Assembly (NCBI GenBank): GCA_014323825.1
Contig: JACONI010000058.1
Coordinates: 5,155-63,043 of the forward strand
Source of the DNA: Ekhidna sp.
Lineage (GTDB): Bacteria; Bacteroidota; Bacteroidia; Cytophagales; Cyclobacteriaceae
Length of the DNA: 57,889 nt
Reading direction: 5' to 3'
Shown: positions 35,012-44,626 of the stretch, one piece after another
How the letters are laid out: each line of letters opens with the position of its first letter
Numbering within the stretch: position 1 is the first letter of the stretch
The notes under the pieces: model-generated
What the model saw: the letters and a program-made list of their open reading frames with translations, nothing else
Databases searched by the model: none
What the model was told of the DNA's origin: nothing
Made by a program: the position numbers and the translations under genes

Positions 35012-36376
35012 CTAGGAGGCAAACTTAAGGAGAAACTCGGTGCCCTCCCCGATTTGAGATTTGGCCGATATGTTTCCTCCGTGGTTTCTCATGATTTGTT
35101 TGGAGAGGCTCAGCCCGATACCGGACCCATTCTTCTTCGTGGTGAAAAATGGAATAAATATCTTTTTCAATGCTTCTTCTTCAATACCTGTTCCATTATC
35201 GGCGACGCGGATGAATGCTCCTCCGGAGGGGTAAGACATGGCAGTAATCGTCAGGGACTTATGCTCCTTTTCACCCTGCACCAATGCCTGTATTGCATTT
35301 TTTACAACGTTGATAATGACTTGCTCTATTTGTTCCTTGTCAATATTTATTGTGAGGTTCGGTTTTACTGAAACATCAACGATGATGCTGTTTACTTCAA
35401 TATCCTGCCTTAGAAGTAAAAGGACATGAGAGATAACTTCATCTACTTGAATACACTTGAAGTTGGGGAGCTTGATCCGAGTCATATTTCTAAAATCAGA
35501 AACAAACTTTATCAGGCTTTTGCTTCTATTATGAATCGTTTTCATTGAGAGGTAGAAGTCTTCTATCGTATCATTTTGAATCTGATTAATTTCGGAACCG
35601 TTTTGCAAAAAGTTATTTAGCTCTTTCTCCATCGTTTGGGCAAGTGAGGAAATAGGCGTTACCGAGTTCATGATTTCATGCGTAAGGACACGAATCAGAT
35701 TTTGCCATGCTTCCATTTCCTTTTCTTCAAGTTCCGACTGGATGTTTTGCAAGGAGACTAACTTGAAGGTCTTCTCTCTTAGAGATAGTTCAATGGCATA
35801 AACTGCAAGCTGTACTTCTTCATCATTTTTAGTGATCTTGACAAGATCACGACCACCTGTTTTCAGATCCCCGAACAATGCTGTAACATTGGGATGATCT
35901 CTTGAGATTTGCTTAATGTTTTTGACAAGGTTCATACCCAGTAATTTCCTGGCGGCATTATTCATGATCTGCACTTCTCCCCGCGCATCAAAGGTTATAA
36001 TTCCAATTCCAATGTGTTGAACGATGGTCTTCAGGTATTGATGCTGCGCCTCATCATCGGCTCGAATTTCTCCGAATTTCTTTAATATGCCGCTGAGGTC
36101 ATGGTAAAGCAGGTTTCTGCCGGACTTCCTTTTCTTCTCCGGGCGGGTATTGATGAAATCGTCATAATGAATGCTTTCAAGAAAATGAATAATCTCACGA
36201 TTTGATTTTTCCAAAAATGAATATAAATAATAAGTCTGTGCTATCAGTATAAAGAAAACCAGAAGTTTGGTAAAGAAATAAGCATCAGCGTAGTACAATG
36301 AGGTAAATAGAAGTATGGTTACAATCAATAATATCAGTCTTACAAGAAGCTGAAATCTGAAGGGTTTAAAGATCAT
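35012..36376 (-). CDS. NtrB-type sensor histidine kinase
   Basis: Start set at the ATG 36376, which begins MIFKPFRFQLLVRLILLIV and overlaps the regulator stop by 11 bp. About 454 residues: two N-terminal membrane helices, a PAS domain (IGIGIITFDARGEVQIMNNA), the H-box LTHEIMNSVTPISSLA (about 230), N-box VIINVVKNAIQAL, G1 VADNGTGI and G2 KKNGSGIGLSLSKQI. It would autophosphorylate on His and pass phosphate to the sigma-54 regulator encoded just upstream. Signal unknown. Confidence 0.93.
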   Translation of the reverse strand: MIFKPFRFQLLVRLILLIVTILLFTSLYYADAYFFTKLLVFFILIAQTYYLYSFLEKSNREIIHFLESIHYDDFINTRPEKKRKSGRNLLYHDLSGILKKFGEIRADDEAQHQYLKTIVQHIGIGIITFDARGEVQIMNNAARKLLGMNLVKNIKQISRDHPNVTALFGDLKTGGRDLVKITKNDEEVQLAVYAIELSLREKTFKLVSLQNIQSELEEKEMEAWQNLIRVLTHEIMNSVTPISSLAQTMEKELNNFLQNGSEINQIQNDTIEDFYLSMKTIHNRSKSLIKFVSDFRNMTRIKLPNFKCIQVDEVISHVLLLLRQDIEVNSIIVDVSVKPNLTINIDKEQIEQVIINVVKNAIQALVQGEKEHKSLTITAMSYPSGGAFIRVADNGTGIEEEALKKIFIPFFTTKKNGSGIGLSLSKQIMRNHGGNISAKSQIGEGTEFLLKFAS

Positions 36377-37745
36377 ATTTCTCCAATCTACGATACAAGG
36401 AAGCACGGGTGAGGCCTAGTTCTTCTGCTGCTTTTGAAAGGTTACCCTCGTATTTACTCACTACCTTTCGAATGATGGCCTTTTCCATGTCTTCCAAATT
36501 ATATGAATCCGGTTCGGGGCTGACATCGGCCTCCGGTTTTTGAGCGAGAAAGAAAACGTCCTCCGGCATCAATTGATTGTTATCACTCATGATGACCGCT
36601 CTTTCAATTGCATGTTGGAGTTCTCTGATGTTTCCCGGCCAGGGATACTTCCGTAGCTTGGAAACGGTAGAGGCTGCTACGCCGTCAATACTTTTCCTGT
36701 ATTTGTTTGCATACATTTTCACGAAATGGTTCGCAAGCATCTCCATATCTTCCATTCTTTCCCTTAGAGGAGGAAGTTGTATTTCTATCGTATTGATCCG
36801 GTACAATAAGTCCTGTCTGAAGGCATTTTCTTTAACCATTTCATAAACAGGCATATTGGCAGCACTAATCAATCTAATGTCGACCGGAATTTCCTGATGA
36901 GTACCAATTCGTGTGATTTTTCTACTCTGAATAGCTGTTAGGAGCTTAGACTGGAGCGGCGGGCTTAGGTTGCCGATTTCATCAAGGAAAAGCGTCCCTC
37001 CCGAAGCCACCTCAAACCTTCCCGCTCTGTCTTCTTTTGCATCGGTGAATGCCCCTTTTTTATGTCCGAAAAGCTCACTTTCAAACAAAGATTCGGTGAG
37101 TGCTCCCATATCAACGCCTATGAATGGCATGTCTCTTCGAAGCGATTTTTGGTGTATCGTGCGTGCAACCATCTCCTTGCCGGTACCGTTTTCACCCAGT
37201 ATCAAAACATTGGCATCGGTTGCAGCTACCTTATCAATGAGTTTAAATACTTTCCCGATGGCATCACTTTCTCCAATAATATCTTTAAATGCTTTGCTGA
37301 TATCAGCCTGTAAGGTCTTGCTCGTTTGTTTTAACTGGCTTACTTCTTTATAACTCTTCTTGAGTCGGGCTGCGCTTGACAGCGTTGCAAGCAATTTTTC
37401 ATTTTGCCATGGCTTCAAAACAAAATCCGTAGCACCTGCTTTCAATGCACTTACAGCCATTTCAACGTCGCCAAATGCAGTGATTAGGATGACAACCGCC
37501 TGAGAATCTCTTTCTAATATTTGTTCCAGCCAGTAAAACCCTTCCTTACCACTGGTGGTGTCCTGACTGAAATTCATATCAAGTAAGATGACATCAAAAG
37601 CATGATTATTCAACAGGAAGGGAATCCTTCTTGGGTCTTTCTCAATCACTACCTCTTTGATGTGTCTTTTAAGGAGCATTTTCGCAGCTAAAAGGACATC
37701 TTCATCGTCATCAACAATTAAGATTTTATCTACTTTTTCTTCCAT
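36366..37745 (-). CDS. Sigma-54-dependent response regulator (NtrC family)
   Basis: 459 residues in the order receiver domain (phospho-acceptor Asp56 in DVILLDMNF), AAA+ domain with Walker A GENGTGKE (about 180), Walker B GGTLFLDEIGNL, and a C-terminal Fis-type HTH (NLSKAAEELGLTRASLYRRL). The sigma-54 contact loop reads GAFTDA, not the canonical GAFTGA. It would activate sigma-54 promoters; targets are unknown, though the adjacent efflux operon is a candidate. Confidence 0.95.
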   Translation of the reverse strand: MEEKVDKILIVDDDEDVLLAAKMLLKRHIKEVVIEKDPRRIPFLLNNHAFDVILLDMNFSQDTTSGKEGFYWLEQILERDSQAVVILITAFGDVEMAVSALKAGATDFVLKPWQNEKLLATLSSAARLKKSYKEVSQLKQTSKTLQADISKAFKDIIGESDAIGKVFKLIDKVAATDANVLILGENGTGKEMVARTIHQKSLRRDMPFIGVDMGALTESLFESELFGHKKGAFTDAKEDRAGRFEVASGGTLFLDEIGNLSPPLQSKLLTAIQSRKITRIGTHQEIPVDIRLISAANMPVYEMVKENAFRQDLLYRINTIEIQLPPLRERMEDMEMLANHFVKMYANKYRKSIDGVAASTVSKLRKYPWPGNIRELQHAIERAVIMSDNNQLMPEDVFFLAQKPEADVSPEPDSYNLEDMEKAIIRKVVSKYEGNLSKAAEELGLTRASLYRRLEKYDL

Positions 37746-37839
37746 CCCGAATGCTTTACACTAAATTAAATTACTACAATGATGCCAATTATTAAAAACC
37801 GGTATTCCAGCATTTTAAAGCTGTTACGTTGATTTTTAC

Positions 37840-37855
37840 TGTTCAATATTGAACA
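37840..37855. promoter_or_regulatory. Perfect 16-bp palindrome upstream of the response-regulator gene
   Basis: TGTTCAATATTGAACA, about 95 bp before the regulator start and 33 bp after the TolC stop. A likely operator, possibly for the NtrC-type regulator itself. Confidence 0.5.
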
Positions 37856-37887
37856 ATAAATCTAAGGATTCATTAAAAAACGAACAC

Positions 37888-39324
37888 TTATTGAATCCCC
37901 AAAAATGGAATACCTATCGTATAGTTGTATTCAACTTTACTCTTCTCCCATTTAATTAAGGCATCATAATATTCATTCTGAGCCTCTATGTATTTGTCTT
38001 GCTGAATGTTAAGCTTAAAAATATCCGTTTCACCATTTTGCAGGTTTATAATTTCGGCTTCTAAGAGGAAGCGGTAGTTATCCGAAACTCCTGCGTACTG
38101 ACCCAGAAGGTCTTCAAATGCAATGCTTTGAGTATAAATGGCAATAATATTATTTTTTATGGTAAGCCGGTTATCAGCCATTTCAAATTCGTTACTTTGA
38201 ACTTTAAGTTGTGTCTGTTGTAGTTTACCACGTTCTTTTCTTAATAAAATCGGGAATGAAAAGTCCAGGCCCAACTTATAATTCTCACCGAAATCTAATG
38301 TTTCGGATTTAAAATCCTGATTAACGGGGGCATTTATAAATGAATAAGAAAGATCAACTTGAGGCTTTAGACTTTCTCTTGCCCACCTTAGCCCCGCATT
38401 CAGTTGATTTCTTTTTCCCTCAAGTTTGTTTATCTCCGGATGGTTTTCAAGAGCAAACTGAATGTCGTTTTTCAATGATTCTTCAGAAGGTGTTTGAAAC
38501 AGACTTTCAGCACCCGGAACGACATTGGGTTGTATTTCCAGCGGCACCAGATTTGCCGACCAAAGATGTTTCCCTAAATTCAACTTTGCTACTTCAAAAT
38601 CTGCCTGAGCTTTTCTGAAGTCTACCGTTCTTTTTTGAAGGTTGATTTTAGCCTGTAGCGTATCCACGACTGCTGCTTCTCCAAATTCATAATCTATGAT
38701 CGTCCGATTGAATAGATCTTGTGAGAGCTGAATGGCTTGCGATAATAGCATGCGTTGCTGATAAGATACATACCATTCCCAATAGTCTTTAATAACGGTA
38801 AGTAGGATTTTGTTAGTGGCTTTCACTCTCTCCGCCTCTGCAATTTGGGTAAAACTTTCAGCCTGCCTGATTGCATTCCTTCTCTCATCGAAGAAAAGCC
38901 CTTTGCCCAGAGGGATGGCCACACCTAATTGAAGTTGTTCAAAATTATCCTCCTCCGGAATCTTGTTTTGAGGATTGATAAATGTGCCCTCATTTCTAAT
39001 AAATTCTATCTTCGGATCAAGACCTATCCGGGTAGGAATTTTGAAGGTAGTGGTAAGCAGGTCATAATACTCCGTCTCTTTGAAGTTTTTCAAATCGTAA
39101 TCAACTTCCAGTTTAGGGTCTAACCGGCCTCTTGCCATTCTTAAATTAGCTTCTGCATCCCGTGAGAAGAGTTCTGCCTGCTTTACAACAGGGTGGAAAG
39201 AAAGCGTCATGTTCATCACATGCGCTAAAGAAAGAACGATGGTATCTTGTACTTTCAACGTATCTTGTCCATCTACTTTAAAAAACAATATTGAAGAGAG
39301 GAGTGCGAGTCCTATTTTTCTCAT
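37888..39324 (-). CDS. TolC-family outer-membrane efflux protein
   Basis: 478 residues with a signal peptide (MRKIGLALLSSILFFKVDGQ) and two outer-membrane efflux repeats rich in long helices, e.g. AINLQKRTVDFRKAQADFEVAKLNLGK-type coiled segments and LDFSFPILLRKERG. It forms the outer-membrane channel of a tripartite exporter with the HlyD-like and ABC proteins encoded upstream. Its start overlaps the HlyD stop by 4 bp (39321-39324). Confidence 0.93.
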   Translation of the reverse strand: MRKIGLALLSSILFFKVDGQDTLKVQDTIVLSLAHVMNMTLSFHPVVKQAELFSRDAEANLRMARGRLDPKLEVDYDLKNFKETEYYDLLTTTFKIPTRIGLDPKIEFIRNEGTFINPQNKIPEEDNFEQLQLGVAIPLGKGLFFDERRNAIRQAESFTQIAEAERVKATNKILLTVIKDYWEWYVSYQQRMLLSQAIQLSQDLFNRTIIDYEFGEAAVVDTLQAKINLQKRTVDFRKAQADFEVAKLNLGKHLWSANLVPLEIQPNVVPGAESLFQTPSEESLKNDIQFALENHPEINKLEGKRNQLNAGLRWARESLKPQVDLSYSFINAPVNQDFKSETLDFGENYKLGLDFSFPILLRKERGKLQQTQLKVQSNEFEMADNRLTIKNNIIAIYTQSIAFEDLLGQYAGVSDNYRFLLEAEIINLQNGETDIFKLNIQQDKYIEAQNEYYDALIKWEKSKVEYNYTIGIPFLGIQ

Positions 39325-40655
39325 TTTTTCTTTCCGGTTAATGAAGGGATCTCATCCTCATAAAGCGTTGCAGGAAAACCATTCATGTTTCGCCAGATCT
39401 CATACCAGATAGGTACATCATGAAGCATAACCCAGCCCTTTGCGCCTGATCCGAGCCGAAGTTGGTCGGGCCAGGGCTCATCTTCTTTATCCGGCTTTAC
39501 AATTATCCGAAAAAGCCCATTTTGATTTTGTACACGGTCTATGATGGCTACTTCTCCTCCAAAAGTTCCGATAGACGCATTAGCCCAGCCGGAAAAGGCC
39601 AAAGCAGGCCACCCGTCAAATTCAACACGTACCTTTCTGCCCACGCTGAGTAATGGAATATCCATCGCTTTGATGTACATCTCGAAAGCAATATCTTCAG
39701 ACTGCGGTAAAATAGTAGCTACGGCATCACCTTCTTTAATCGTTTCACCTAAGCCCACTTTTACGGCTTGAACAAGGTATCCTGACTGAGGTGCTATGAT
39801 TTGATACTGAGACTGCCTGACTTTAACATTGGTGAGCTCGTTTTCCATTTTTGAAATCTCCGCTCTGGTTTCATTCAGGCTCGCTATGGTTTCATTCAGA
39901 TCAGACTGGGCCTTGCTGATTTTATCCGTGTATTCTGCATCTATAGATGCTAACTCAAGATTTGCGTTTGCCAAATCCGCTTTTCGTTGTAACCATTCAT
40001 TTTCCGCTTTTAAGAGTTTTGCGTTGCTTGCCTGATACTTGGTTTCAATTTCCTGATATTTAGTAAGTGTGATGTTACCGGCATCAAACCGATTTTTATT
40101 TCTTCCAAACATACTCTCCGCATTGGTGAAGTTGACCTTTTCTGCCAGATAAGCTAAGCTGTCAGCCTCCTGCTTAAGTTCAGCTTGTCTAAGTTTATTC
40201 CGGGCTTGTGAGTTTTTTGCAATAAGGGCATTCTGCAACGCTTGAATTTGCATTCGCAAAGCTGCTGTCTTGTTTTCTTTTGCTAAGCCGGCATTTCTTT
40301 TTGCAGTGAGCTGCTCTTCCATTCTGGGAACGATGTCCGGATCGAAAAACTTATCCTTGATCTCTGAAATGGTCAATATAGTATCCCCCGCATTTACGTA
40401 ATCACCTTCAATGATATACCATTTGACAATTCTGCCCGCAATCGCAGACTCAACCATCTGCGGTCGATTTTCAGGGCTGAGGGCGGTAAGTTTTCCATTA
40501 CCCCTTATGTTTTGCTGCCACGGCAGGAAAAGGAAGAGGATGAATATAGCAACGATTATGATAAGCACTTTAGCAACCGCTCTCCCGATTTCAGGAGTTT
40601 TTAGGGTTCGAAGCGAATAGAGTTGTGACTCTGCCAGTTTATCAATGTTATTCAT
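39321..40655 (-). CDS. HlyD-family membrane-fusion protein
   Basis: 444 residues. One N-terminal membrane helix (VLIIIVAIFILFLFLPW) then the lipoyl-like barrel half AIAGRIVKWYIIEGDYVNAG, a long coiled-coil hairpin (about 110-270), and the second lipoyl half QYQIIAPQSGYLVQAVKVG, with a C-terminal beta domain. It bridges the ABC transporter in the inner membrane to TolC. The stop and start codons of the operon members overlap, so expression is coupled. Confidence 0.94.
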   Translation of the reverse strand: MNNIDKLAESQLYSLRTLKTPEIGRAVAKVLIIIVAIFILFLFLPWQQNIRGNGKLTALSPENRPQMVESAIAGRIVKWYIIEGDYVNAGDTILTISEIKDKFFDPDIVPRMEEQLTAKRNAGLAKENKTAALRMQIQALQNALIAKNSQARNKLRQAELKQEADSLAYLAEKVNFTNAESMFGRNKNRFDAGNITLTKYQEIETKYQASNAKLLKAENEWLQRKADLANANLELASIDAEYTDKISKAQSDLNETIASLNETRAEISKMENELTNVKVRQSQYQIIAPQSGYLVQAVKVGLGETIKEGDAVATILPQSEDIAFEMYIKAMDIPLLSVGRKVRVEFDGWPALAFSGWANASIGTFGGEVAIIDRVQNQNGLFRIIVKPDKEDEPWPDQLRLGSGAKGWVMLHDVPIWYEIWRNMNGFPATLYEDEIPSLTGKKK

Positions 40656-42820
40656 CAGTAAATATCTTTTAGAATATCTTCTTTTTTAATCAGCTCATCA
40701 AATGCTCCGATAGCCTTCACCACTCCATCATCCAGAAATAATACTTTATCACAGGCGGCCATCACCAAAGGATCATTTGAAACAACGATCAGAGTCCATT
40801 TCTTGGTTGCATTAGTGAGCATTTCAATGAGTTTCAATCTTTCGCCCTTAGTGAAATTGTTGAAAAAATCGTTGAGGATGAGCATTGCCGGACGCTTGGC
40901 CAGACACCTTGCCAATACCAGCTTATTAACAAAAGAAGAGGAGAAACCTTTACCCCCGCTCAGCATTTCAGTATTTAAACCATCCGCAAGTTGATTGATT
41001 TCATCCATCAACCCTACTTCATTCATTGCGTTCAGAGCATCATTGATATCGGAAGTGGGTTTGCCAACCAGGATATTATCAAGTAGCGAACCCTCGAAGA
41101 TAGCCTCCTGGGACACATTTTTCCCGATTTTGTCCCTTATGTAGGTAGCATCCAAATCTCTCAGTGAGTAACCATTATAGGTCATAACTCCTTTAAAATT
41201 CAGATGAATACCGGCTATGATATTGGTAAGTGTTGTTTTACCCGCACCGCCTCCGCCGCTTATGCAAAGAGAGCCTCCTTTCGGAATATCAACAGAAATG
41301 TTCTTTAGAGAAGGAGAAGTTGCCCCGGGATAGGTATATGATACGTCATCCAATACAACGTGATACCCGTCTTCAAGTTGAGAAACGGGAATATCTATAC
41401 CGCCCGTGGACTCAAGCGGAATATCTGTGACATGAGAAATTTTATCCACTGCAGTAAGCATGTCATAGACCACATCCATGTACATGATGATCTTTTCCAC
41501 AGAGGCAAGCACAAGGATGATGATTACCTCGGATGCGACAAACTGACCTAAAGTTATCTCCCGTTGAACCACCAGTATCGTTCCCAATATCAACAGCCCG
41601 CCCGTTATTACGGCTTTAAATAACAGGATAAATGAATATTGTGAAATAAGCACTCTGAAGTGCTTCCCTCGGTTTTCGAGGTAGTTATTTACTAAATAGT
41701 CCGTTTTTCGTAAAGGCAAAACGGTATTTCCCGCTAATTTGAATGAATACAGCGTTCTTGCCATTTCTTCAAGCCAATACACGACTTTGTATTTGTATTT
41801 GGATTCCTTTATTGAACTTTTCAACCCCTTAGGCCCGGTCAGGTAAAAAATCAGAAACAACAGCCCCAAAAGACCTAACCCGAATACAACAAAAAACGGG
41901 TGATAAAATGAAAGTAACAACAGTCCGAAAAATATCTGGATAATACCTGTGGACAGATCAATTAAAATTTTGGGAAGGCCCTTTTGAAGAGTCAGCACGT
42001 CAAAAAAGCGGTTCATTAACTCCGGCATGTGGAGGTTGAGCACTTCCTCCATTTTAATTCGGGGAACCCTGAATGCAAACTCAAAAGCTGCTTTCGTGAA
42101 GACCCTCCTTTGTAAATACTCTACTATTGTGATTTGGAGTACCTGTAATATACCGGTTCCTAAAGTTCCTGCTATGATTAAGGTAATGAGCAAATAAACG
42201 GAACTGAAGACTACCCCGCCCGATATCAACTCTACAGCCGCTTGGATACCTAATGGCAGCGTTAAACTGACCAAACCGATGAGTGCGGCATAGACATAAA
42301 CAAAAAAGATATCTTTTCTATCTGAAGAAAGAAGTTGAAACAATCTGCGGAGAGGTGATATCTTTTCCCCTTCATCTCTCCCATTGATAAAACTTTGATA
42401 TGCAAAACATGAAAGCGTTAAGATTTCTCCTTTCGAATTAAGAGAAAAATTAATGTTCTCTATTCCTTCTATTTCAACTTTCCGCATTTCTCCTTGAGGA
42501 GTAATAAATTCAAGAACGGTCTTTCTTCTCTCCTGTCGGATAAACGCCGGATGAAATCCATCTTGTGCTATGAAGACAATCAGAGGTGTCCGGTTATCTG
42601 TCATGAGTTCCTTGAGCGAACTTCTGTCAAGGTATTTTTCTATCAGTACGATACCCGCTTCATTGCCGGCTTCAATAAAATCTCTCTGGAATTCAAAAAT
42701 CTCTTCGTTAGCATAGCTTCTTGAGATGATATCTACCTTATTCAGGTTAGAAATATTCAAATCGATCTTCAGTTTGCTGGCACACTCTTGAAGACATCTG
42801 ATAATCTGCTGATTGTTCAT
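40655..42820 (-). CDS. Type I secretion-like ABC transporter with degenerate ATPase motifs
   Basis: 721 residues: an N-terminal cytoplasmic domain (1-160) in the position of a C39-like domain, six membrane helices, and one ABC domain. Walker A is intact (GGGGAGKTT, about 523) and the Q-loop is present (NVSQEAIFEGSLLDNI), but the signature reads LSGGKGFSSS, Walker B reads LILND where LILDE is expected, and the H-loop position reads VSND. Thus the Asp/Glu pair and the switch His appear replaced. No second ABC gene is in the operon. It would export a peptide or small molecule through HlyD/TolC, or have a regulatory, low-turnover role. Confidence 0.9.
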   Translation of the reverse strand: MNNQQIIRCLQECASKLKIDLNISNLNKVDIISRSYANEEIFEFQRDFIEAGNEAGIVLIEKYLDRSSLKELMTDNRTPLIVFIAQDGFHPAFIRQERRKTVLEFITPQGEMRKVEIEGIENINFSLNSKGEILTLSCFAYQSFINGRDEGEKISPLRRLFQLLSSDRKDIFFVYVYAALIGLVSLTLPLGIQAAVELISGGVVFSSVYLLITLIIAGTLGTGILQVLQITIVEYLQRRVFTKAAFEFAFRVPRIKMEEVLNLHMPELMNRFFDVLTLQKGLPKILIDLSTGIIQIFFGLLLLSFYHPFFVVFGLGLLGLLFLIFYLTGPKGLKSSIKESKYKYKVVYWLEEMARTLYSFKLAGNTVLPLRKTDYLVNNYLENRGKHFRVLISQYSFILLFKAVITGGLLILGTILVVQREITLGQFVASEVIIILVLASVEKIIMYMDVVYDMLTAVDKISHVTDIPLESTGGIDIPVSQLEDGYHVVLDDVSYTYPGATSPSLKNISVDIPKGGSLCISGGGGAGKTTLTNIIAGIHLNFKGVMTYNGYSLRDLDATYIRDKIGKNVSQEAIFEGSLLDNILVGKPTSDINDALNAMNEVGLMDEINQLADGLNTEMLSGGKGFSSSFVNKLVLARCLAKRPAMLILNDFFNNFTKGERLKLIEMLTNATKKWTLIVVSNDPLVMAACDKVLFLDDGVVKAIGAFDELIKKEDILKDIY

Positions 42821-42832
42821 TTGGAGATGGTT

Positions 42833-42961
42833 TTAAAAATAAGCGTTGATTTCATAAATCAGAGCAGTACTTTGACCGACAATCCGCCAGCCTGAATCAC
42901 TGGTTTGAGGGTCTCTTAAGTAAAGAGAAGGGTTCGGATTGGGCTGAAGTTGTGCTGTCAT
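42833..42961 (-). pseudogene. Truncated N-terminus of a TetR/AcrR-type regulator
   Basis: 42 codons ending 12 bp before the ABC transporter start. The part LYLRDPQTSDSGWRIVGQS, then TALIYEI, resembles the first helix region of Bacteroidota TetR regulators (LRDP..S.LGR.I...S..LIYEIG) that commonly precede such ABC-HlyD-TolC operons. It stops before the recognition helix. A TATATTTG box lies 18 bp upstream. It may be a decayed repressor or now only a leader peptide. Confidence 0.5.
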
Positions 42962-42979
42962 TTAAAATAATTCTACTTC

Positions 42980-42987
42980 CAAATATA
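42980..42987 (-). promoter_or_regulatory. -7 promoter element of the efflux operon (TATATTTG)
   Basis: Perfect TAnnTTTG match 18 bp before the truncated TetR-like frame; it should drive the ABC-HlyD-TolC operon. Confidence 0.5.
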
Positions 42988-43229
42988 AGGGGGTTACTAT
43001 TATACGGAATGGCATTTGTATTGATTGTGATTTTTTTTGAATGGACTTCGGCTGAATTTTAATAGCATCCGTCCTTTTTTTATTTTGAACTTTTGACCCC
43101 GACCAGGGTAGAATGGCAAAAAAAGCATTGTTACTTAGCCCTGCTTAGTATCCTCCTGCAATGATCATTGTTTTTATTTAAAACGTACAGTGGTGAAAGC
43201 GATGAGGAAGATCAGCTCCCTGCCAGGAA

Positions 43230-43260
43230 ACTTTTGGAAAGGTTGAAACTTTCCAAAAGT
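43230..43260. repeat. REP-type hairpin B
   Basis: ACTTTTGGAAAGG and AACTTTCCAAAAGT arms, nearly identical to 57729-57759, with the same following sequence. Confidence 0.85.
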
Positions 43261-43485
43261 GAATGCTTCACCAAAGCAGAGAGGACTGCTGCGATGCTAT
43301 CGTCGTTAGTTAAACCTTGAAGGTTTCTACGGATGTGATTTGTAGATTTACTTTCTTGTAAAGTGTTTAGGAGTCATTGCGATCCGTTCAGCGGTTATTG
43401 TTGAGCATTCAGCGGTTGTAATGCTGATCTTAAAAAACAATCCATTAAATATAATCAGGTAACAGTACCCTTTTTCCTATCATGA

Positions 43486-44595
43486 TTATCCAAATATCTC
43501 TCTAAGCTTTGCTTCCAGTCCCGGGCCTCTCAGGTTCTTTGCGATGATCCTTCCCTCCGGGTCGATCAGATAGGTGGCAGGGATGGAATGAATCTGATAG
43601 GTTTTGGCGGCGCGGCTGTTCCAGAACTTCAAGTCAGAAATATGCAGCCATGGCAGTCCGTCCTGCTCAATAGCTGTCAGCCATGCGTTTCGGGTTCTAT
43701 CCAACGAAACGCCAAGTATTTCAAAGTTCTCGTCAGCATATTTATTATACATTCTTACGACATTGGGGTTCTCCGCCCGACAGGGCCGGCACCATGCCGC
43801 CCAAAAATCAATAAGCACATATTTTCCTTTCAGTGAACTCAGACTTATCAGGTCTCCGTCGGGGTTTGGCAGTACGATATCCGGGGCGTTTGCACCGATT
43901 GCCAGCGTTCTCCCGGATTCAATCCGTGCCAACAGGTTTTTAACATGGAAGTTGTCGGGGATTTCCTTTTTTAATGCCCGTGCCACACTATCAATGAATG
44001 CGTAATTATTGTTTGCATCGATCATCTGCAACCCGTAGACGGCAGCAAGAGAGGGTGCTGCTTCCCATATCAGTTGTTTCAGTTCTTTCTCTGTTTCTAC
44101 TCCGAGCCGGATCATCTTATTAACCGCAGCGTTATAACTGTGGACATCACCACTTCTTTTTGCTCGAAGCTGAGCCTGTTGATATTGAGCACGTTCCTCC
44201 CGGTAAGCCTGCATTACAATATCCATTTGGTTCTTGAATTCGGAATCATAAGATCCGGAGACTTCACTAAACCCTTGAGGGTCATTACCGTGTGCATTTA
44301 TAATGACTTCACTTTCTTTACCTGTGAGGATGACCGGGACGTACTGCCGGTCATTAAAATTGAGTTGATAAAATGAGGGCTCCGTTATCGGAACATACAT
44401 TGTATAGTTCCCATTTTCGTCCGGCGCGGTCGTATCCACTCTGAAAGTACCTGCTTCATCTATTCTCTCCAGATAGATTTTGCTATTATCCGAATAATTT
44501 TCTAATTGTCCTGACAATTTTACTCCATCCTCAACTTTACTTCCGCTGCAAGCGGTGAATAAAACGGCTGTAAAAACCCACAATAAACGTCTCAT
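43486..44595 (-). CDS. TlpA-like thioredoxin lipoprotein with DUF4369 domain
   Basis: 369 residues. The lipoprotein signal is MRRLLWVFTAVLFTAC. The N-terminal half is a DUF4369-type beta domain (KLSGQLENYSDNSKIYLERI), and the C-terminal half is a TlpA/ResA thioredoxin fold with active site FWAAWCRPCRAENP (about 268) and cis-Pro segment HSIPATYLIDPEG. It would act as a periplasm-facing thiol reductase, for example in cytochrome c maturation or stress. It lies 31 bp downstream of alaS on the opposite reading end, in the same direction. Confidence 0.92.
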   Translation of the reverse strand: MRRLLWVFTAVLFTACSGSKVEDGVKLSGQLENYSDNSKIYLERIDEAGTFRVDTTAPDENGNYTMYVPITEPSFYQLNFNDRQYVPVILTGKESEVIINAHGNDPQGFSEVSGSYDSEFKNQMDIVMQAYREERAQYQQAQLRAKRSGDVHSYNAAVNKMIRLGVETEKELKQLIWEAAPSLAAVYGLQMIDANNNYAFIDSVARALKKEIPDNFHVKNLLARIESGRTLAIGANAPDIVLPNPDGDLISLSSLKGKYVLIDFWAAWCRPCRAENPNVVRMYNKYADENFEILGVSLDRTRNAWLTAIEQDGLPWLHISDLKFWNSRAAKTYQIHSIPATYLIDPEGRIIAKNLRGPGLEAKLREIFG

Positions 44596-44626
44596 ATTTT
44601 TATATTTTGTTTGATAACAAATATTG

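Larger units (their letters stand above)
42962..43485. other. Intergenic region with REP-type repeats
   Basis: Holds the efflux promoter, a hairpin of REP family B at 43230-43260 with its tail GAATGCTTCACCAAAGCAGA, and a partial AAACCTTGAAGGTTT palindrome at 43315-43329. No gene is seen. Confidence 0.7.

Noticed and set aside
37780-37800. Sigma-54 (-24/-12) promoter before the response-regulator gene
   Set aside because: Only TGGCAT and a partial -12 match are present; the conserved GC of the -12 box is missing.
42833-42961. Bacteriocin or exported peptide precursor for the ABC exporter
   Set aside because: No double-glycine leader, and the sequence fits the N-terminus of TetR regulators better; the cargo idea is kept only as a weak alternative.
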